Source: Actinokineospora inagensis DSM 44258 (GTDB lineage: Bacteria; Actinomycetota; Actinomycetes; Mycobacteriales; Pseudonocardiaceae). Taken from it: a stretch of 64,000 nucleotides of DNA. The stretch spans positions 1 to 64,000 of the forward strand of contig NZ_AXWW01000007.1 in assembly GCF_000482865.1 (NCBI RefSeq). Reading direction: 5' to 3'. The notes beneath the pieces were generated by a model. That model saw only the letters and a program-made list of their open reading frames with translations. It was not told the origin of the DNA and ran no database searches. Both the position numbers and the translations under genes were made by a program. Below, in pieces: positions 42,150 to 51,737 of the stretch. Within the stretch, counting starts at the first letter, position 1. Every line of letters begins with the position of its first letter.

Positions 42150-43106
42150 GTGGGCACACCCAAGGCCGCCGGGAAGCGTTCGCCGGTCGCCCGGCTGGGC
42201 AAGGTCGCCGGTCTGGTCTCGCTGATCGCCCTTGGCGCCACCGGCTGCTCCACCGACGAGGTGCTGCGGTTCGGCTGGCCGGAGGGCATCACCCCCCAGG
42301 CGAACCGGATGCGGGAGTTCTGGACCTGGTCCGTGGTCGCGGCACTCATCATCGGTGTGATCACCTGGGCGCTGATCCTGTGGCCGGTGGTCGCGCACCG
42401 CAAGCGCGGCGAGACGCTGCCCAAGCAGTTCCAGTACAACCACTTCCTGGAGTGGATCTACACCGGAATCCCGGTCGTGATCGTGGTCGTGCTGTTCTAC
42501 TTCACCGCCACCACCCAGAACTACGTGCAGGCCGAGACCGACAACCCGGACGTCACCGTCGACGTGCTCGCCTTCCAGTGGAACTGGGAGTTCGACTACG
42601 TCGGCTACCGCAACGGCGGCGCCGAGCAGAAGCCCGCCGCCCCCGGCGACACGACCGTGCGCACCATCGGCAGCTCCGCCGAGATCCCGCTGCTGGTCCT
42701 GCCGACCGGGCGCACCATCGAGTACAAACTGCACTCGCGCGACGTCATCCACTCGTTCTTCGTGCCCGAGTTCCTGTTCAAGCGCGACGTCTTCCCCCGG
42801 CCGGAGAAGAACGACCAGGACTCCACGTTCCAGAACCGGATCGACAAGCAGGGCTCGTTCGTCGGCCGCTGCGCCGAACTGTGCGGCACCTACCACTCGG
42901 CGATGAACTTCGAGGTCCGCGCGATCAGCCCCGACCTGTTCGACCAGTACCTCAAGCTGCGCACCCAGACCAACCCGGACACCGGCAAGGGCTACACCGC
43001 GGCCGAGGCGCTGACCAAGATGAACTGCGGCGACCTGTGCTCGCCCACGGCGGTCACCACCAAGCCGTTCAACACCGACCGCACGGCTCGCACGGCCACC
43101 AAGTGA
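42150..43106 (+). CDS. ctaC: Cytochrome c oxidase subunit II
   Basis: A 318-residue lipoprotein-type subunit II. Signal with lipobox LIALGATGC (about residues 25-33), two membrane helices (WSVVAALIIGVITWALILWP and GIPVVIVVVLFYFTA), then the CuA domain with QWNWEFDY, HSRDVIHSFFVPEF and the copper ligands in RCAELCGTYHSAM. It accepts electrons from cytochrome c / the bc1 complex and passes them to subunit I, which is not in the window. GTG 42150 follows GAGGAG; an in-frame ATG at 42129 is an alternative. It is followed by ctaF. Confidence 0.95.
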   Translation: MGTPKAAGKRSPVARLGKVAGLVSLIALGATGCSTDEVLRFGWPEGITPQANRMREFWTWSVVAALIIGVITWALILWPVVAHRKRGETLPKQFQYNHFLEWIYTGIPVVIVVVLFYFTATTQNYVQAETDNPDVTVDVLAFQWNWEFDYVGYRNGGAEQKPAAPGDTTVRTIGSSAEIPLLVLPTGRTIEYKLHSRDVIHSFFVPEFLFKRDVFPRPEKNDQDSTFQNRIDKQGSFVGRCAELCGTYHSAMNFEVRAISPDLFDQYLKLRTQTNPDTGKGYTAAEALTKMNCGDLCSPTAVTTKPFNTDRTARTATK

Positions 43107-43137
43107 ATGCTCAGGCCCAGGTGAGGATGAGGACAGC

Positions 43138-43539
43138 ATGAAGGTTGAAGCGAGGCTCTTCGACATCACGACGGGCTTCTTCTTCCTGGCCGCGATCGTG
43201 TACGGGGTGTGGGCGGGAGAACCGGTCGGGACAGTCGGGCTGATCCTCACCGGTGGGTTGTCGCTGATCGTCGGGTCGTACTTCCACTTCGTGTCGCGGC
43301 GGTTGGAGCAGCGGCCGGAGGACAACCCGGACGCTGAGGTCAGTGACGGGGCCGGTGAGTTGGGGTTCTTCAGCCCTGGGTCTTACTGGCCGGTGGGGTT
43401 GGCTGCTTCGGCGGCCATGGCGGGGTTCGCCATGGCGTTTTGGCAGATCTGGCTGTTGGTGATCGCGGTGGTGTGTGTGTTGTTCACGGTGGGCGGGTTG
43501 GTGTTCGAGTACCACACGCGGCCGAATGCGACTGATTGA
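43138..43539 (+). CDS. ctaF: Cytochrome c oxidase subunit IV
   Basis: A 133-residue actinobacterial subunit IV with four hydrophobic helices (for example TTGFFFLAAIVYGVWAGEP, GLILTGGLSLIVGSYFHF and WLLVIAVVCVLFTVGGLVF). The loop with RRLEQRPEDNPDAEVSDGAG is characteristic. It stabilises the aa3 oxidase in the bc1-aa3 supercomplex. It lies 31 bp after ctaC, and a terminator follows. Confidence 0.95.
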   Translation: MKVEARLFDITTGFFFLAAIVYGVWAGEPVGTVGLILTGGLSLIVGSYFHFVSRRLEQRPEDNPDAEVSDGAGELGFFSPGSYWPVGLAASAAMAGFAMAFWQIWLLVIAVVCVLFTVGGLVFEYHTRPNATD

Positions 43540-43553
43540 GGATTGGTGAAGGG

Positions 43554-43585
43554 GCCCGTGCACCTGGTGGGTGTGCGGGCTTTTT
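43554..43585 (+). terminator. Rho-independent-type terminator after ctaF
   Basis: GCCCGTGCACC, loop TGGT, GGGTGTGCGGGC and a T5 run, 15 bp after the ctaF stop. One of the few hairpins in the window followed by a U tract. Confidence 0.85.
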
Positions 43586-43661
43586 CGGTTTTCTGGGCTG
43601 GTGGGGTGATCTTGGTTCGCGGGTCTTGATGGGGGTCTTGGTTGGATGATCTTGGTTTGGT

Positions 43662-43801
43662 GATCTTGTCGGGGAGTTCGTCTAGGCTGTGTATTCAGGG
43701 GCTCAAGTTCGGGTTGATCATGGTTGCCGGTCGGCTGGGCGGTCTTGTCGGTGGGCTTGGGTAGGCTGTGTATTTGGGGGCTTTGTGCTCGGTTGATCTT
43801 G
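43662..43801 (+). repeat. Two-unit ~79-bp direct repeat
   Basis: The words CTTGTCGG, TAGGCTGTGTATT and GGTTGATC recur in order 79 bp apart (TAGGCTGTGTATT at 43683 and 43762). Shorter GATCTTGG words continue to the left (43606-43660). No ORF is supported. It fills the space between the ctaF terminator and hairpin element B. Confidence 0.65.
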
Positions 43802-43895
43802 GTGTGAGGGGGCACTGGGCCTCGGCTTCGCCTCGGGGGTCGGCCTGGTCGCCTGCCGGCGACGCCGGCCTCGGGCGCCAGATGAAAGCGGGGGT
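43802..43895 (+). repeat. Flanking module of hairpin element B
   Basis: GTGTGAGGGGGCACTG, CGCCTCGGGGG, a GTCGCC...GGCGAC stem-loop and GCGCCAGAT in the same order as the reverse complement of 19278-19356. Confidence 0.7.
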
Positions 43896-44043
43896 GCCCG
43901 TTGTGGTGAAGTTGTTTTGTTTGGGGCCCCTAGCGGTGGCCTGGGTAAGGCTAAAAGGCGGGGCCACTGGAAAGCGTGGCCTTACCCGCCAGCCAGCTTA
44001 GGCCACCGCTCCCCCCAAACAAAACAACTTCACCACAACGGGC
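43896..44043 (+). repeat. 148-bp hairpin element, copy B
   Basis: Perfect 31-bp outer arms (43896-43926 and 44013-44043) reading inward GCCCGTTGTGGTGAAG. Two positions differ from copies A and C, and both differences are matched in the opposite arm. The inner stem AGCGGTGGCCT with AGGCCACCGCT also shows a paired A-T for G-C exchange relative to copy C. The apical part is the same as in the other copies. Confidence 0.92.
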
Positions 44044-44240
44044 GGTTGGTGTCGGCGGGTTTCGAGGCGCGCGGTGCCAGTGTGGGGTTTCGCTGATATG
44101 GGGGAGTGTTTTTTTGGGCGCGGTGCGCGTGTGGGGCTTTGTCGATATGGGGCGGGTTTTGAAGCGCGCGGTGTCGGTTGGCGGCCCTCGTCGATGAGGG
44201 GCGGGTTTCGAGGCGCGTGGGGTGGGGTGGGGTGGTGGCC
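44044..44240 (+). repeat. ~49-bp repeat array beside hairpin B
   Basis: Three to four degenerate units (TTTCGAGGCGCG..., CTCGTCGATGAGGGG...) run from the hairpin to within about 20 bp of the trpD stop. Same unit as at 18755-19128 and 51738-51863. Confidence 0.78.
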
Positions 44241-44256
44241 TTTGTTGATGTGTTTC

Positions 44257-45294
44257 CTAGGCCAGTTCTTGGGAGCGTTGGATCCAGCGGTCTAGGAGGG
44301 TGGCGGTGGCGCCGGTGTCGATGGCTTCGGCTGCTTGTGTTAGGCCTGCCTCGAAGTCGGCGTAGAGGTCTTCGGTGAGGCCTCGGTGGGTGGCGATGGC
44401 GCCGGCGGCGTTGAGGATGACGGCGTCGCGGACGGGGCCTTTTTTGCCTGCGAGGAGGTCTCGCACCACTTGGGCGTTGTAGGGGGCGTCGCCGCCGCGG
44501 AGGTCTTCTGGGTGGGATTGGGGGATGCCGAGGTGGGTGGGGTCCAGGGTTAGTTCGCGGACGTTGCCGTCGGATACCGCCCATACCGAAGTTGTGGTGG
44601 TGGTGGTGATTTCGTCGAGGTTGTCGTTGCCGCGGACTACCAGGACCGAGGCGCCGCGGGAGGCGAAGACCTCGGCCATGACGGGGGCCAGGCGGAGGTT
44701 CGCGCAGCCGACCAGACCGGCCTTGGGTTGGGCTGGGTTCGTCAACGGGCCCAGCACATTGAACGCCGTGGGGATGCCGAGTTGGCTGCGGACGGGGCCC
44801 GCGTGGCGGAGGGCGGGGTGGAAGGCGGCGGCGAAGCAGAAGGCGATGCCGATGTCCGCGAAACAGGTGGCGACGGCTTCCGGGGACAGTTCGATGGCGA
44901 CGCCGAGTTCTTCCAAGACATCCGCGGTGCCGCATTTCGACGAGGCGGCGCGGTTGCCGTGTTTCACCACGGGGGCGCCTGCGGCGGCGGTGACCAGGGA
45001 CGTCATCGTGGAGATGTTGACCGTGTGGGCCTGGTCGCCGCCGGTGCCGACCACGTCCACGGCGGGGTGGTCGATGTGGACTCGGCGGGCGTTGGCCATC
45101 ATGCCGTTGGCGAGGCCCGCGATTTCGGCGGGGGTTTCGCCCTTGCAGCGCAGGGCGACCACGAAAGCGGCGATCTGGGCGTGGGTCGCGGCACCGGCCA
45201 TGATCTCGTTCATGGCCCACGCGGTGTCCGCCGCGTCCAGGTCGGTCCCGGAGACCAGTAAGTTCAGGACGGCCTTCCAGGAACGCTCGGCCAT
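44257..45294 (-). CDS. trpD: Anthranilate phosphoribosyltransferase
   Basis: A 345-residue TrpD. The PRPP-binding [18 protein letters not shown], the [21 protein letters not shown] loop and [14 protein letters not shown] are all present, with [14 protein letters not shown] near the C-terminus. It attaches phosphoribose to anthranilate in tryptophan synthesis. It is alone here, as in mycobacteria, between the oxidase genes. The next gene upstream starts 5 bp away, so the two may be co-transcribed. Confidence 0.96.
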   Translation of the reverse strand: MAERSWKAVLNLLVSGTDLDAADTAWAMNEIMAGAATHAQIAAFVVALRCKGETPAEIAGLANGMMANARRVHIDHPAVDVVGTGGDQAHTVNISTMTSLVTAAAGAPVVKHGNRAASSKCGTADVLEELGVAIELSPEAVATCFADIGIAFCFAAAFHPALRHAGPVRSQLGIPTAFNVLGPLTNPAQPKAGLVGCANLRLAPVMAEVFASRGASVLVVRGNDNLDEITTTTTTSVWAVSDGNVRELTLDPTHLGIPQSHPEDLRGGDAPYNAQVVRDLLAGKKGPVRDAVILNAAGAIATHRGLTEDLYADFEAGLTQAAEAIDTGATATLLDRWIQRSQELA

Positions 45295-45298
45295 GGGG

Positions 45299-45709
45299 TC
45301 AGCCCCGGACCAGCGGGAGTCGCTTGGTGCGCAGGACGTCGGCGACGGTCTCGGCGGCGGTGAGCGGGTCGAGGGGGTGGACCAGCACGGCGTCGGCCTG
45401 GGACCAGGTGGCCAGCCAGCGGTCGTCCTTGCGGCGCACCGCGATCACGATCGGCGGGCACTCGGTGATCTCGTTCTTCAACTGCCTGCACAGGCCGATG
45501 CCACCGGTCGGCTGGGCCTCGCCGTCCAGGATGGCCAGGTCGACGCCGCCCGCGTCCATCTCCATCAGCACCTCGGCGATGGTGCCGACCTCGGTGAAGG
45601 CGACCCGGCCGATGTCCGCGGCCGGCCTGCGGCCGACCGCTGTGATGATCGTCTCGCGCACCTCGGGCCGGTGGCTGAAGACCAGGATCCTCAGGGCTGC
45701 AGTGCTCAT
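45299..45709 (-). CDS. Atypical receiver-domain protein
   Basis: A 136-residue protein with a CheY-like layout: [16 protein letters not shown] at the N-terminus, the presumed phospho-acceptor in [20 protein letters not shown], and [10 protein letters not shown]. The usual invariant Lys near the end is His ([13 protein letters not shown]) and the first acidic pair is missing, so normal phosphorylation is doubtful. No output domain. Encoded just upstream of trpD. The role is unknown. Confidence 0.72.
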   Translation of the reverse strand: MSTAALRILVFSHRPEVRETIITAVGRRPAADIGRVAFTEVGTIAEVLMEMDAGGVDLAILDGEAQPTGGIGLCRQLKNEITECPPIVIAVRRKDDRWLATWSQADAVLVHPLDPLTAAETVADVLRTKRLPLVRG

Positions 45710-45762
45710 GCGGCGGCGTCCTTCACTCAAGCGACGGGTGCACTGATGTTATCGGTCTCACG

Positions 45763-46170
45763 TCACCTGGTCTGCAGCACGTCCCACCCGAGCGCGTCGC
45801 CGCCGAGGCGGGCGGCCAAACCGGCCATACGGGACCGTTCCCGCGAGCACTCCAGGGCGGTCGGCACCTGCGCGCGCAGGGCATGCACCCTGGTCAGGCC
45901 ACTGTCGTCGACGCCGATCTCGCGCAGGACGTAGCCGTCTTGAGCGATCAACCCGGCCGCCTCGTCGAGCCGGTCCGCGGGTAGCACCAGGTGGTGGCGC
46001 AACACGGCCGGTTCACCCGGCCGGAGCTCACCCGACCGCGTGAGCGCGACCGAGGCCGCCTCCGCGTCGTCGAAGCTGCCCGCGACCACCGCCAAGTCCG
46101 GTGTGTCCGGGCTCAGTTCCGGCCGTTCCCCGCTGGTGAACAGCGTACGAACCCGATCGAGAAAGCCCAC
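45763..46170 (-). CDS. Conserved hypothetical protein
   Basis: A 135-residue soluble protein starting [17 protein letters not shown], with a repeated strand-helix pattern ([19 protein letters not shown] and [20 protein letters not shown]). It lies between the receiver-like gene and ctaE, divergent from ctaE. No function is proposed. Confidence 0.7.
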   Translation of the reverse strand: MGFLDRVRTLFTSGERPELSPDTPDLAVVAGSFDDAEAASVALTRSGELRPGEPAVLRHHLVLPADRLDEAAGLIAQDGYVLREIGVDDSGLTRVHALRAQVPTALECSRERSRMAGLAARLGGDALGWDVLQTR

Positions 46171-46262
46171 GTCCCCGCCCTTCCCCGCCCGCCACCGGTG
46201 TGACGCGGTCTACTCGCGACCCGACCGGGCGAGCCGGGTACCCGCAAGACATAATGCGACCC

Positions 46263-46883
46263 GTGACTGCAGCAGCGCCCTCCATTGGCCAGCGTGTGCA
46301 CTCGCTGAACCGGCCGAACATGGTCAGCGTCGGCACCATCGTGTGGTTGTCCAGCGAGCTGATGTTCTTCGCCGGGCTGTTCGCCATGTTCTTCACCGTC
46401 AAGGCGCAGAACGACACCGGCGTCTGGCCGCCGCCACTGGCCAACGGGGAGCACATCCACCTGAATGTGCCCTACGCGCTGCCGTTCACGATCATCCTGG
46501 TGGCCTCGTCGTTCACCTGCCAGCTCGGCGTCTTCGCCGCTGAGCGCGGCGACGTGTTCGGCCTGCGCCGCTGGTACCTGCTGACGCTGGTCATGGGCGC
46601 GATCTTCGTCGGCGGTCAGGCCTACGAGTACTACAACCTGGTGACCAACGAGGGGGTGACCATCCCGTCCGGGGCGTTCGGGACGGTCTTCTACCTCACC
46701 ACCGGGTTCCACGGTCTGCACGTCATCGGCGGTCTCATCGCCTTCGTGTTCCTGCTCATCCGCACCAAGCTGAGCAAGTTCACCCCGGCGCAGGCGACCT
46801 CGGCCATCGTCGTCTCGTACTACTGGCACTTCGTCGACGTGGTGTGGATCGGCCTGTTCGCGGTCATCTACCTGGTCCCGTAG
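46263..46883 (+). CDS. ctaE: Cytochrome c oxidase subunit III
   Basis: A 206-residue five-helix subunit [23 protein letters not shown] and [18 protein letters not shown] are the actinobacterial N-terminus; [24 protein letters not shown] and [20 protein letters not shown] are conserved. CATAAT (46250-46255) lies 7 nt before the GTG, indicating a leaderless mRNA; ATG 46254 would overlap it. First gene of the ctaE-qcrCAB operon. Confidence 0.96.
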   Translation: MTAAAPSIGQRVHSLNRPNMVSVGTIVWLSSELMFFAGLFAMFFTVKAQNDTGVWPPPLANGEHIHLNVPYALPFTIILVASSFTCQLGVFAAERGDVFGLRRWYLLTLVMGAIFVGGQAYEYYNLVTNEGVTIPSGAFGTVFYLTTGFHGLHVIGGLIAFVFLLIRTKLSKFTPAQATSAIVVSYYWHFVDVVWIGLFAVIYLVP

Positions 46884-46948
46884 CGATGGCCCGGTTCCCT
46901 GACTCGCTGATGTCGCTCACCCGAACCGACAGCAAGGGTTGCCCTTCA

Positions 46949-47746
46949 ATGATCAAGAAACTGCCGCGCCGCGGCAAGCTCCGCAGGCGGGTGGCCGGTC
47001 TGCTCGCCCTCGGGTTCGCGCTGATGTCGGTGGGCCTGCTGTACTCCGCGTTCGCGCCGGAGGCCCCGGTCGCGCACGCCGACGGCGACCCGGCCCTGGT
47101 GCGCAAGGGCGAGCAGATCTACAACAACACGTGCATCAGTTGCCACGGCCAGAACCTGGAAGGGGTGAAGGACCGCGGCCCCAGCCTGATCGGCGTCGGC
47201 GAGGCGGCCACCTACTTCCAGACCGCCACCGGCCGGATGCCCGCGGTCCGCCAGGAAGCCCAGATCGAGCGCAAGCCACCGAAGCTGAGCCCCGAGGAGA
47301 TCGACGCGATCAGCGCGTTCGTCCAGTCGAAGGGCGGCGGGACCACCCTGCCGTCCGAGACCGGCGCGCAACTGCGCGGCGACAACCCGGCCCGCGGCGG
47401 CGAACTGTTCCGGCTCAACTGCGCGTCCTGCCACAACTTCACCGGCCGCGGTGGCGCGCTCTCCTCCGGCAAGTACGCCCCGGCGCTCGACGGGGTCACC
47501 GAGGAGGAGATCTACACCGCGATGCTGACCGGCCCGCAGAACATGCCCAAGTTCTCCGACCGGCAGCTCACCCCGGACGAGAAGAAGGACATCGTCGCCT
47601 ACGTCAAGTCGGTGACCGACGGCAACAACAACCCCGGTGGCGACCCGATCGGCGGGCTCGGGCCGCAGTCCGAGGGGCTGATCGCATTCATCGTGGGGAT
47701 CGCCGCGCTGGTCGGTGTGACCCTCTGGATTGGGGCTAAAGCATGA
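46949..47746 (+). CDS. qcrC: Diheme cytochrome c subunit of the bc1 complex
   Basis: A 265-residue protein with an N-terminal membrane segment (VAGLLALGFALMSVGLLYSAF), two heme-binding CxxCH motifs (CISCH at about residue 64 and CASCH at about 164) and a C-terminal membrane anchor (LIAFIVGIAALVGVTLWIG). The diheme form is the actinobacterial solution in which QcrC replaces a soluble cytochrome c. It overlaps qcrA by 4 bp (ATGA). ATG 46910 is an alternative start. Confidence 0.95.
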   Translation: MIKKLPRRGKLRRRVAGLLALGFALMSVGLLYSAFAPEAPVAHADGDPALVRKGEQIYNNTCISCHGQNLEGVKDRGPSLIGVGEAATYFQTATGRMPAVRQEAQIERKPPKLSPEEIDAISAFVQSKGGGTTLPSETGAQLRGDNPARGGELFRLNCASCHNFTGRGGALSSGKYAPALDGVTEEEIYTAMLTGPQNMPKFSDRQLTPDEKKDIVAYVKSVTDGNNNPGGDPIGGLGPQSEGLIAFIVGIAALVGVTLWIGAKA

Positions 47747-48876
47747 GTTCCACCGATCCCCAGGAGCTCCCCTCGGCGGACGAGCTCGCGGCCATGTCCC
47801 GCGAGGACCTGGTCAAGCTGGGCGCCAAGCTCGACGGTGTCGAGATCATCGAGTACCCGGACCCGTTCCCGGTCAAGGGCACCCGCGCCGAGAAGCGCGC
47901 CGAGCGGCTGGTCGCGCTCTGGTTCCTGCTCGCCGCCGTCGCCGGGCTCGCCTTCGCGGGCGTGTTCCTGTTCTGGCCGTCGGCCTACAAGGCGCCGGGC
48001 ACCAGCGGCTACGACCTGTACTCGCTCTACACCCCGATGCTGGGTGTGACGCTGGGCCTGTCGGTCGCCTCGGTCGGCGTGGGCACGCTGCTCTACACGA
48101 AGAAGTTCATCCCGCACGAGATCGCCGTGCAGCAGCGCCACGACGGCGGGTCCACCGAGGTCGACAAGGCCACCATCATCGCGCACCTCGCCGACGCGGG
48201 CACCCGCAACGGCATCGCCCGCCGCTCGCTGATCAAGCGCACCGCGGGCATCGGCGCCGGGGCGATGGGCCTCGGGGTCGGCGTGTTCGCGCTCGGCGGC
48301 CTGGTCCGCGACCCGTGGGCGCAGACCGACAGCCCCAACTCGCTGTGGCACACCGGCTGGCAGCACAAGGACGGGGAGAAGGTGTTCCTGCGCAAGGACA
48401 CCGGTGACCCGGAAGAGGTCGTGCTGGTCAAGCCGTCCGACATGGACGCGGGCGGCATGGAGACGGTCTTCCCGTTCCGGGAGAGCGAGCGCAAGGACCA
48501 CGAGGCGCTCTCCGCCGCGCTGAAGCGCTCGGACAACCCGGTCATGCTGATCCGGCTGCGCCCCGAGGACGCCGCCAAGGTCATCAAGGCGCAGGGCCAA
48601 GAGGACTTCAACTACGGCGACTACTACGCGTACACGAAGATCTGCAGCCACCTCGGCTGCCCCACTTCGCTCTACGAACAGCGGACCAACCGGATCCTCT
48701 GCCCGTGCCACCAGTCGCAGTTCAACGCGCTGGAGTACGCCAAGCCCATCTTCGGCCCGGCGACCCGGAAGCTGGCCCAGCTTCCCATCGCGGTCGACGA
48801 GGAAACGGGTTACCTTTACGCCAGGAGCGATTTCACCGAGCCGGTAGGGCCGGCATTCTGGGAGCGTAAGTCATGA
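47743..48876 (+). CDS. qcrA: Rieske iron-sulfur subunit of the bc1 complex
   Basis: A 377-residue Rieske protein with the actinobacterial three-helix N-terminus. Two helices are at about 65-110, and a third at about 170-190 is preceded by [10 protein letters not shown], the twin-arginine motif used to translocate the Rieske domain. Cluster ligands are in CSHLGCPTS and CPCHQSQFN. It transfers electrons from quinol to cytochrome c1. It overlaps qcrC and qcrB by 4 bp each. Confidence 0.96.
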   Translation: MSSTDPQELPSADELAAMSREDLVKLGAKLDGVEIIEYPDPFPVKGTRAEKRAERLVALWFLLAAVAGLAFAGVFLFWPSAYKAPGTSGYDLYSLYTPMLGVTLGLSVASVGVGTLLYTKKFIPHEIAVQQRHDGGSTEVDKATIIAHLADAGTRNGIARRSLIKRTAGIGAGAMGLGVGVFALGGLVRDPWAQTDSPNSLWHTGWQHKDGEKVFLRKDTGDPEEVVLVKPSDMDAGGMETVFPFRESERKDHEALSAALKRSDNPVMLIRLRPEDAAKVIKAQGQEDFNYGDYYAYTKICSHLGCPTSLYEQRTNRILCPCHQSQFNALEYAKPIFGPATRKLAQLPIAVDEETGYLYARSDFTEPVGPAFWERKS

Positions 48877-50504
48877 GCGCCATCACAACTCCCACCAAGC
48901 CCGACAACCCGGTCGCCCGTGCCGCGGGCGGCGCGGCCAAGTGGGCGGATGACCGCTACCACATGGCTGGTGGCCTGCGCCGCCAGCTCAACAAGGTCTT
49001 CCCCACGCACTGGTCGTTCCTGCTCGGCGAGATCGCGCTCTACAGCTTCATCGTCCTGCTGCTCACCGGCACCTACCTGGCGCTGTTCTTCGACCCCTCC
49101 ATGCAGGAGGTCGTCTACAACGGCACCTTCGCCAACCTGCGCGGCCTGGAGATGTCCCGGGCCTACGAGTCGTCGCTGATCCTCAGCTTCGACGTGCGCG
49201 GCGGCCTGTTCGCCCGGCAGATGCACCACTGGGCGGCGCTGCTGTTCATGGCGTCGATCGTCACCCACATGTTCCGGGTGTTCTTCACCGGCGCCTTCCG
49301 GCGGCCGCGTGAGGTCAACTGGGTCATCGGCATCCTGCTGTTCCTGCTCGGCGCCACCGAGGGCTTCGCGGGCTACTCGCTGCCCGACGACCTGCTCTCC
49401 GGCGCGGGCCTGCGCATCATGTCCGGCCTGATCCTGTCCATCCCGGTGCTCGGCACCTGGGTGCACTGGCTGCTGTTCGGCGGCGAGTTCCCCGGTGAGG
49501 ACATCGTGCCCCGGCTGTACACGGTGCACATCCTGCTCATCCCGGGCATCCTGCTGGCGCTGATCGGTGTCCACCTGGCGCTGGTCTGGTACCAGAAGCA
49601 CACCCAGTACCCGGGGGTGCGGCGCAAGGAGACCAACGTCGTCGGCGTGCGCATCATGCCGGTGTTCGCGGTCAAGGGCGGCGCGTTCATGGCCGTCGTC
49701 GTCGGCGTCACCGCGGCCATGGGCGGCCTGTTCCAGATCAACCCGATTTGGAACTTCGGTCCGTTCAACCCGGCGCACATCTCCGCGGGTACCGTGCCCG
49801 ACTGGTACATGGGCTGGACCGACGGCCTCATCCGGTTGTGGCCCGCGTGGGAGGTCTACCTCGGGAACTACACGATCCCGGCGGCCTTCTTCCCGTTCAT
49901 GCTCGGTCTGCCGCTGCTCGGCGGCGTCGCGGCCATGTACCCGTGGATCGAGCGGAAGTTCACCAAGGACTACGCGCACCACAACCTGTTGCAGCGACCG
50001 CGGGACGTCCCGGTCCGCACCAGCCTCGGCGCGATGGCGATCACCTACTTCATGGTGTCGCTGCTCTCGGCCGCGAACGACGTGCTGGCGGACAAGTTCA
50101 ACATCTCGCTGAACGCCACCACCTGGATGGGTCGCATCGGCCTGCTGGTCCTGCCGCCGATCGCGTACTACCTCACCTACCGCATCTGCCTGGGCCTGCA
50201 GCGCTCGGACCGCGAGGTGCTGGAACACGGCGTCGAGACCGGCATCATCAAGCGCCTGCCGCACGGCGAGTTCATCGAGATCCACCAGCCGCTCGGACCG
50301 GTGGACGACCACGGGCACCCGATCCCGCTGGAGTACCAGGGCGCGCCGGTGCCGAAGAAGATGAACAAGCTCGGCTCGGCGGGCGCCCCGGTGCAGGGCT
50401 CGTTCTTCACGCCGGACCCGCCGGAGGAGACCGCCGCGCTGGCTCGTGCGCGTGCGGCCCAGCACGGTGACGGGCATCGGGAACTGGAATCCGGGGACAA
50501 GTAG
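48873..50504 (+). CDS. qcrB: Cytochrome b subunit of the bc1 complex
   Basis: A 543-residue cytochrome b. [20 protein letters not shown] carries heme ligands, [20 protein letters not shown] and [16 protein letters not shown] follow, and the quinol-site region ([20 protein letters not shown]) replaces the classical PEWY region with the actinobacterial variant. The C-terminal soluble extension (about 430-543) is typical of the group. It is the target of QcrB-type inhibitors in mycobacteria. It ends at a strong terminator. Confidence 0.96.
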   Translation: MSAITTPTKPDNPVARAAGGAAKWADDRYHMAGGLRRQLNKVFPTHWSFLLGEIALYSFIVLLLTGTYLALFFDPSMQEVVYNGTFANLRGLEMSRAYESSLILSFDVRGGLFARQMHHWAALLFMASIVTHMFRVFFTGAFRRPREVNWVIGILLFLLGATEGFAGYSLPDDLLSGAGLRIMSGLILSIPVLGTWVHWLLFGGEFPGEDIVPRLYTVHILLIPGILLALIGVHLALVWYQKHTQYPGVRRKETNVVGVRIMPVFAVKGGAFMAVVVGVTAAMGGLFQINPIWNFGPFNPAHISAGTVPDWYMGWTDGLIRLWPAWEVYLGNYTIPAAFFPFMLGLPLLGGVAAMYPWIERKFTKDYAHHNLLQRPRDVPVRTSLGAMAITYFMVSLLSAANDVLADKFNISLNATTWMGRIGLLVLPPIAYYLTYRICLGLQRSDREVLEHGVETGIIKRLPHGEFIEIHQPLGPVDDHGHPIPLEYQGAPVPKKMNKLGSAGAPVQGSFFTPDPPEETAALARARAAQHGDGHRELESGDK

Positions 50505-50517
50505 GTTCCGCGTTTGT

Positions 50518-50555
50518 GTGAGGGGCGGCACCCGGTTGGGTGTCGCCCCTCTCAC
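50518..50555 (+). terminator. Hairpin terminator after qcrB
   Basis: GTGAGGGGCGGCACCC, loop GGTT and GGGTGTCGCCCCTCTCAC form a long stem immediately after the operon. Confidence 0.85.
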
Positions 50556-50594
50556 GTCTGCCGGTGCCACCCGTTTCGCGGTAGCCTGCCGGGC

Positions 50595-51533
50595 GTGATC
50601 CAGCGGGTGTTACTCAGTGTGACGGTGTTGGTGGTTGGGGTCGTCGTCACGGGGTGTGCCGATCCGGCGCCCGCGGAGCCTGTGTCGCAGAACGCGATCG
50701 CGCCAGTGGCGACGTTGCCCGCTACGTCTCCGGTGTCCCCGTCGGCGTCTGCGCCGGTTGTCACGTCGACTTCGGTGGCTCCTGAGTGTCCGAAGACCGG
50801 GTTTGACTGTGACTTCCAGCGGCGGTTCGCGGCTGCTGAGGCTTATCTGGCGGCGCGGCCGGGGACTGTGGGCATCGTTGTGCGGGACCGGACGACCGGG
50901 GCTGTGTGGCGCAACGGGCATGCCGATGACATGACCTGGACGGCGTCGACGATCAAGTTGGCGATGGTTGTTGATCTCTTTCGTCGGGACCGGGCTGGGG
51001 TGATCACGTTGTCGGCGCGTGATCGGGATCAGATCGCTGCCATGCTGCACAGTTCGGATGATGATGCCGCTACTGCGCTGTGGGCCAAGTATGGCGGGTC
51101 TGATCATATGACGTTCAATGACGCCTTCCCGGGGTATGGGATGACGTCGTTGCAGCCTCAGCGGGGGTACAGCAAGACTTATCCGTATTGGGGTTTCCAG
51201 AAGTGCACTGCGGCTGACTTGGATCGCCTGATCAATTACGTTCTGGACAAGGTGCCTGCTCAGGATCGGAGCTATATTCTTGGGCAGCTTCGGCAGGTTG
51301 CGGTGAATCAGCAGTGGGGGGTGTGGGGGGCGGGGTCTGCTGCTCGTCCGGGGAACAAGGATGGGTGGTCTGAAGAGGACGGGGGGTGGGTGATGAACTC
51401 GGTGGGGTTTGTGGGGCCTGGTGAGCGGTACACGCTTGCGATCATGAACAACTTGCGAGGGCAGGGGGGGTATGACGAGGGGAAGGCGACTGATACGGAG
51501 GTTGCTCGGATTATCTTTGAGGGGCGGTTTTAG
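50595..51533 (+). CDS. Lipoprotein of the serine beta-lactamase-like fold
   Basis: A 312-residue secreted protein with a lipobox (VVVTGCADP, about 13-21), a Pro/Ser/Thr-rich linker and a class A beta-lactamase-like domain. The SxxK word is in TASTIKLAMV, an SDN-like loop appears as SSDDDAATALWAKYGG, and the KTG position reads NKDGW. The weak second and third motifs suggest a peptidoglycan-related or non-hydrolytic role rather than a real beta-lactamase. GTG 50595 lies 7 nt after TAGCCT. Codon use in the last third is more T- and G-rich than its neighbours. Confidence 0.85.
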   Translation: MIQRVLLSVTVLVVGVVVTGCADPAPAEPVSQNAIAPVATLPATSPVSPSASAPVVTSTSVAPECPKTGFDCDFQRRFAAAEAYLAARPGTVGIVVRDRTTGAVWRNGHADDMTWTASTIKLAMVVDLFRRDRAGVITLSARDRDQIAAMLHSSDDDAATALWAKYGGSDHMTFNDAFPGYGMTSLQPQRGYSKTYPYWGFQKCTAADLDRLINYVLDKVPAQDRSYILGQLRQVAVNQQWGVWGAGSAARPGNKDGWSEEDGGWVMNSVGFVGPGERYTLAIMNNLRGQGGYDEGKATDTEVARIIFEGRF

Positions 51534-51540
51534 GGTGTGC

Positions 51541-51589
51541 TTGTCGCCTTCGGCGACGCCGCTGGATCGCGCCAGATTTTTCGGGCTGT
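51541..51589 (+). repeat. Short flanking module of hairpin element C
   Basis: Only the GTCGCC-TTC-GGCGAC stem-loop and CGCGCCAGAT remain of the module seen at 43802-43895. Confidence 0.6.
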
Positions 51590-51737
51590 GCCCGCTGGGG
51601 TGAAGTTGTTTTGTTTGGGGCCCCTGGCGGTGGCCTGGGTAAGGCTAAAAGGCGGGGCCACTGGAAAGCGTGGCCTTACCCGCCGGCCGGCTTAGGCCAC
51701 CGCCTCCCCCAAACAAAACAACTTCACCCCAGCGGGC
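51590..51737 (+). repeat. 148-bp hairpin element, copy C
   Basis: Perfect 31-bp arms (51590-51620 and 51707-51737) reading inward GCCCGCTGGGGTGAAG. Inner stem GGCGGTGGCCT with AGGCCACCGCC, then GGGTAA/TTACCC and the apical GGCCAC-TGGAAAGC-GTGGCC. It lies between convergent genes. Confidence 0.92.

Noticed and set aside
39939-43106. A very long plus-strand open frame over asnB
   Set aside because: It is antisense to asnB; high third-position GC opens the opposite frame. Only its last part (from 42150) is a gene, ctaC.
50595-51533. Functional class A beta-lactamase
   Set aside because: SxxK is present, but the SDN and KTG motifs are altered; kept as a beta-lactamase-like lipoprotein.
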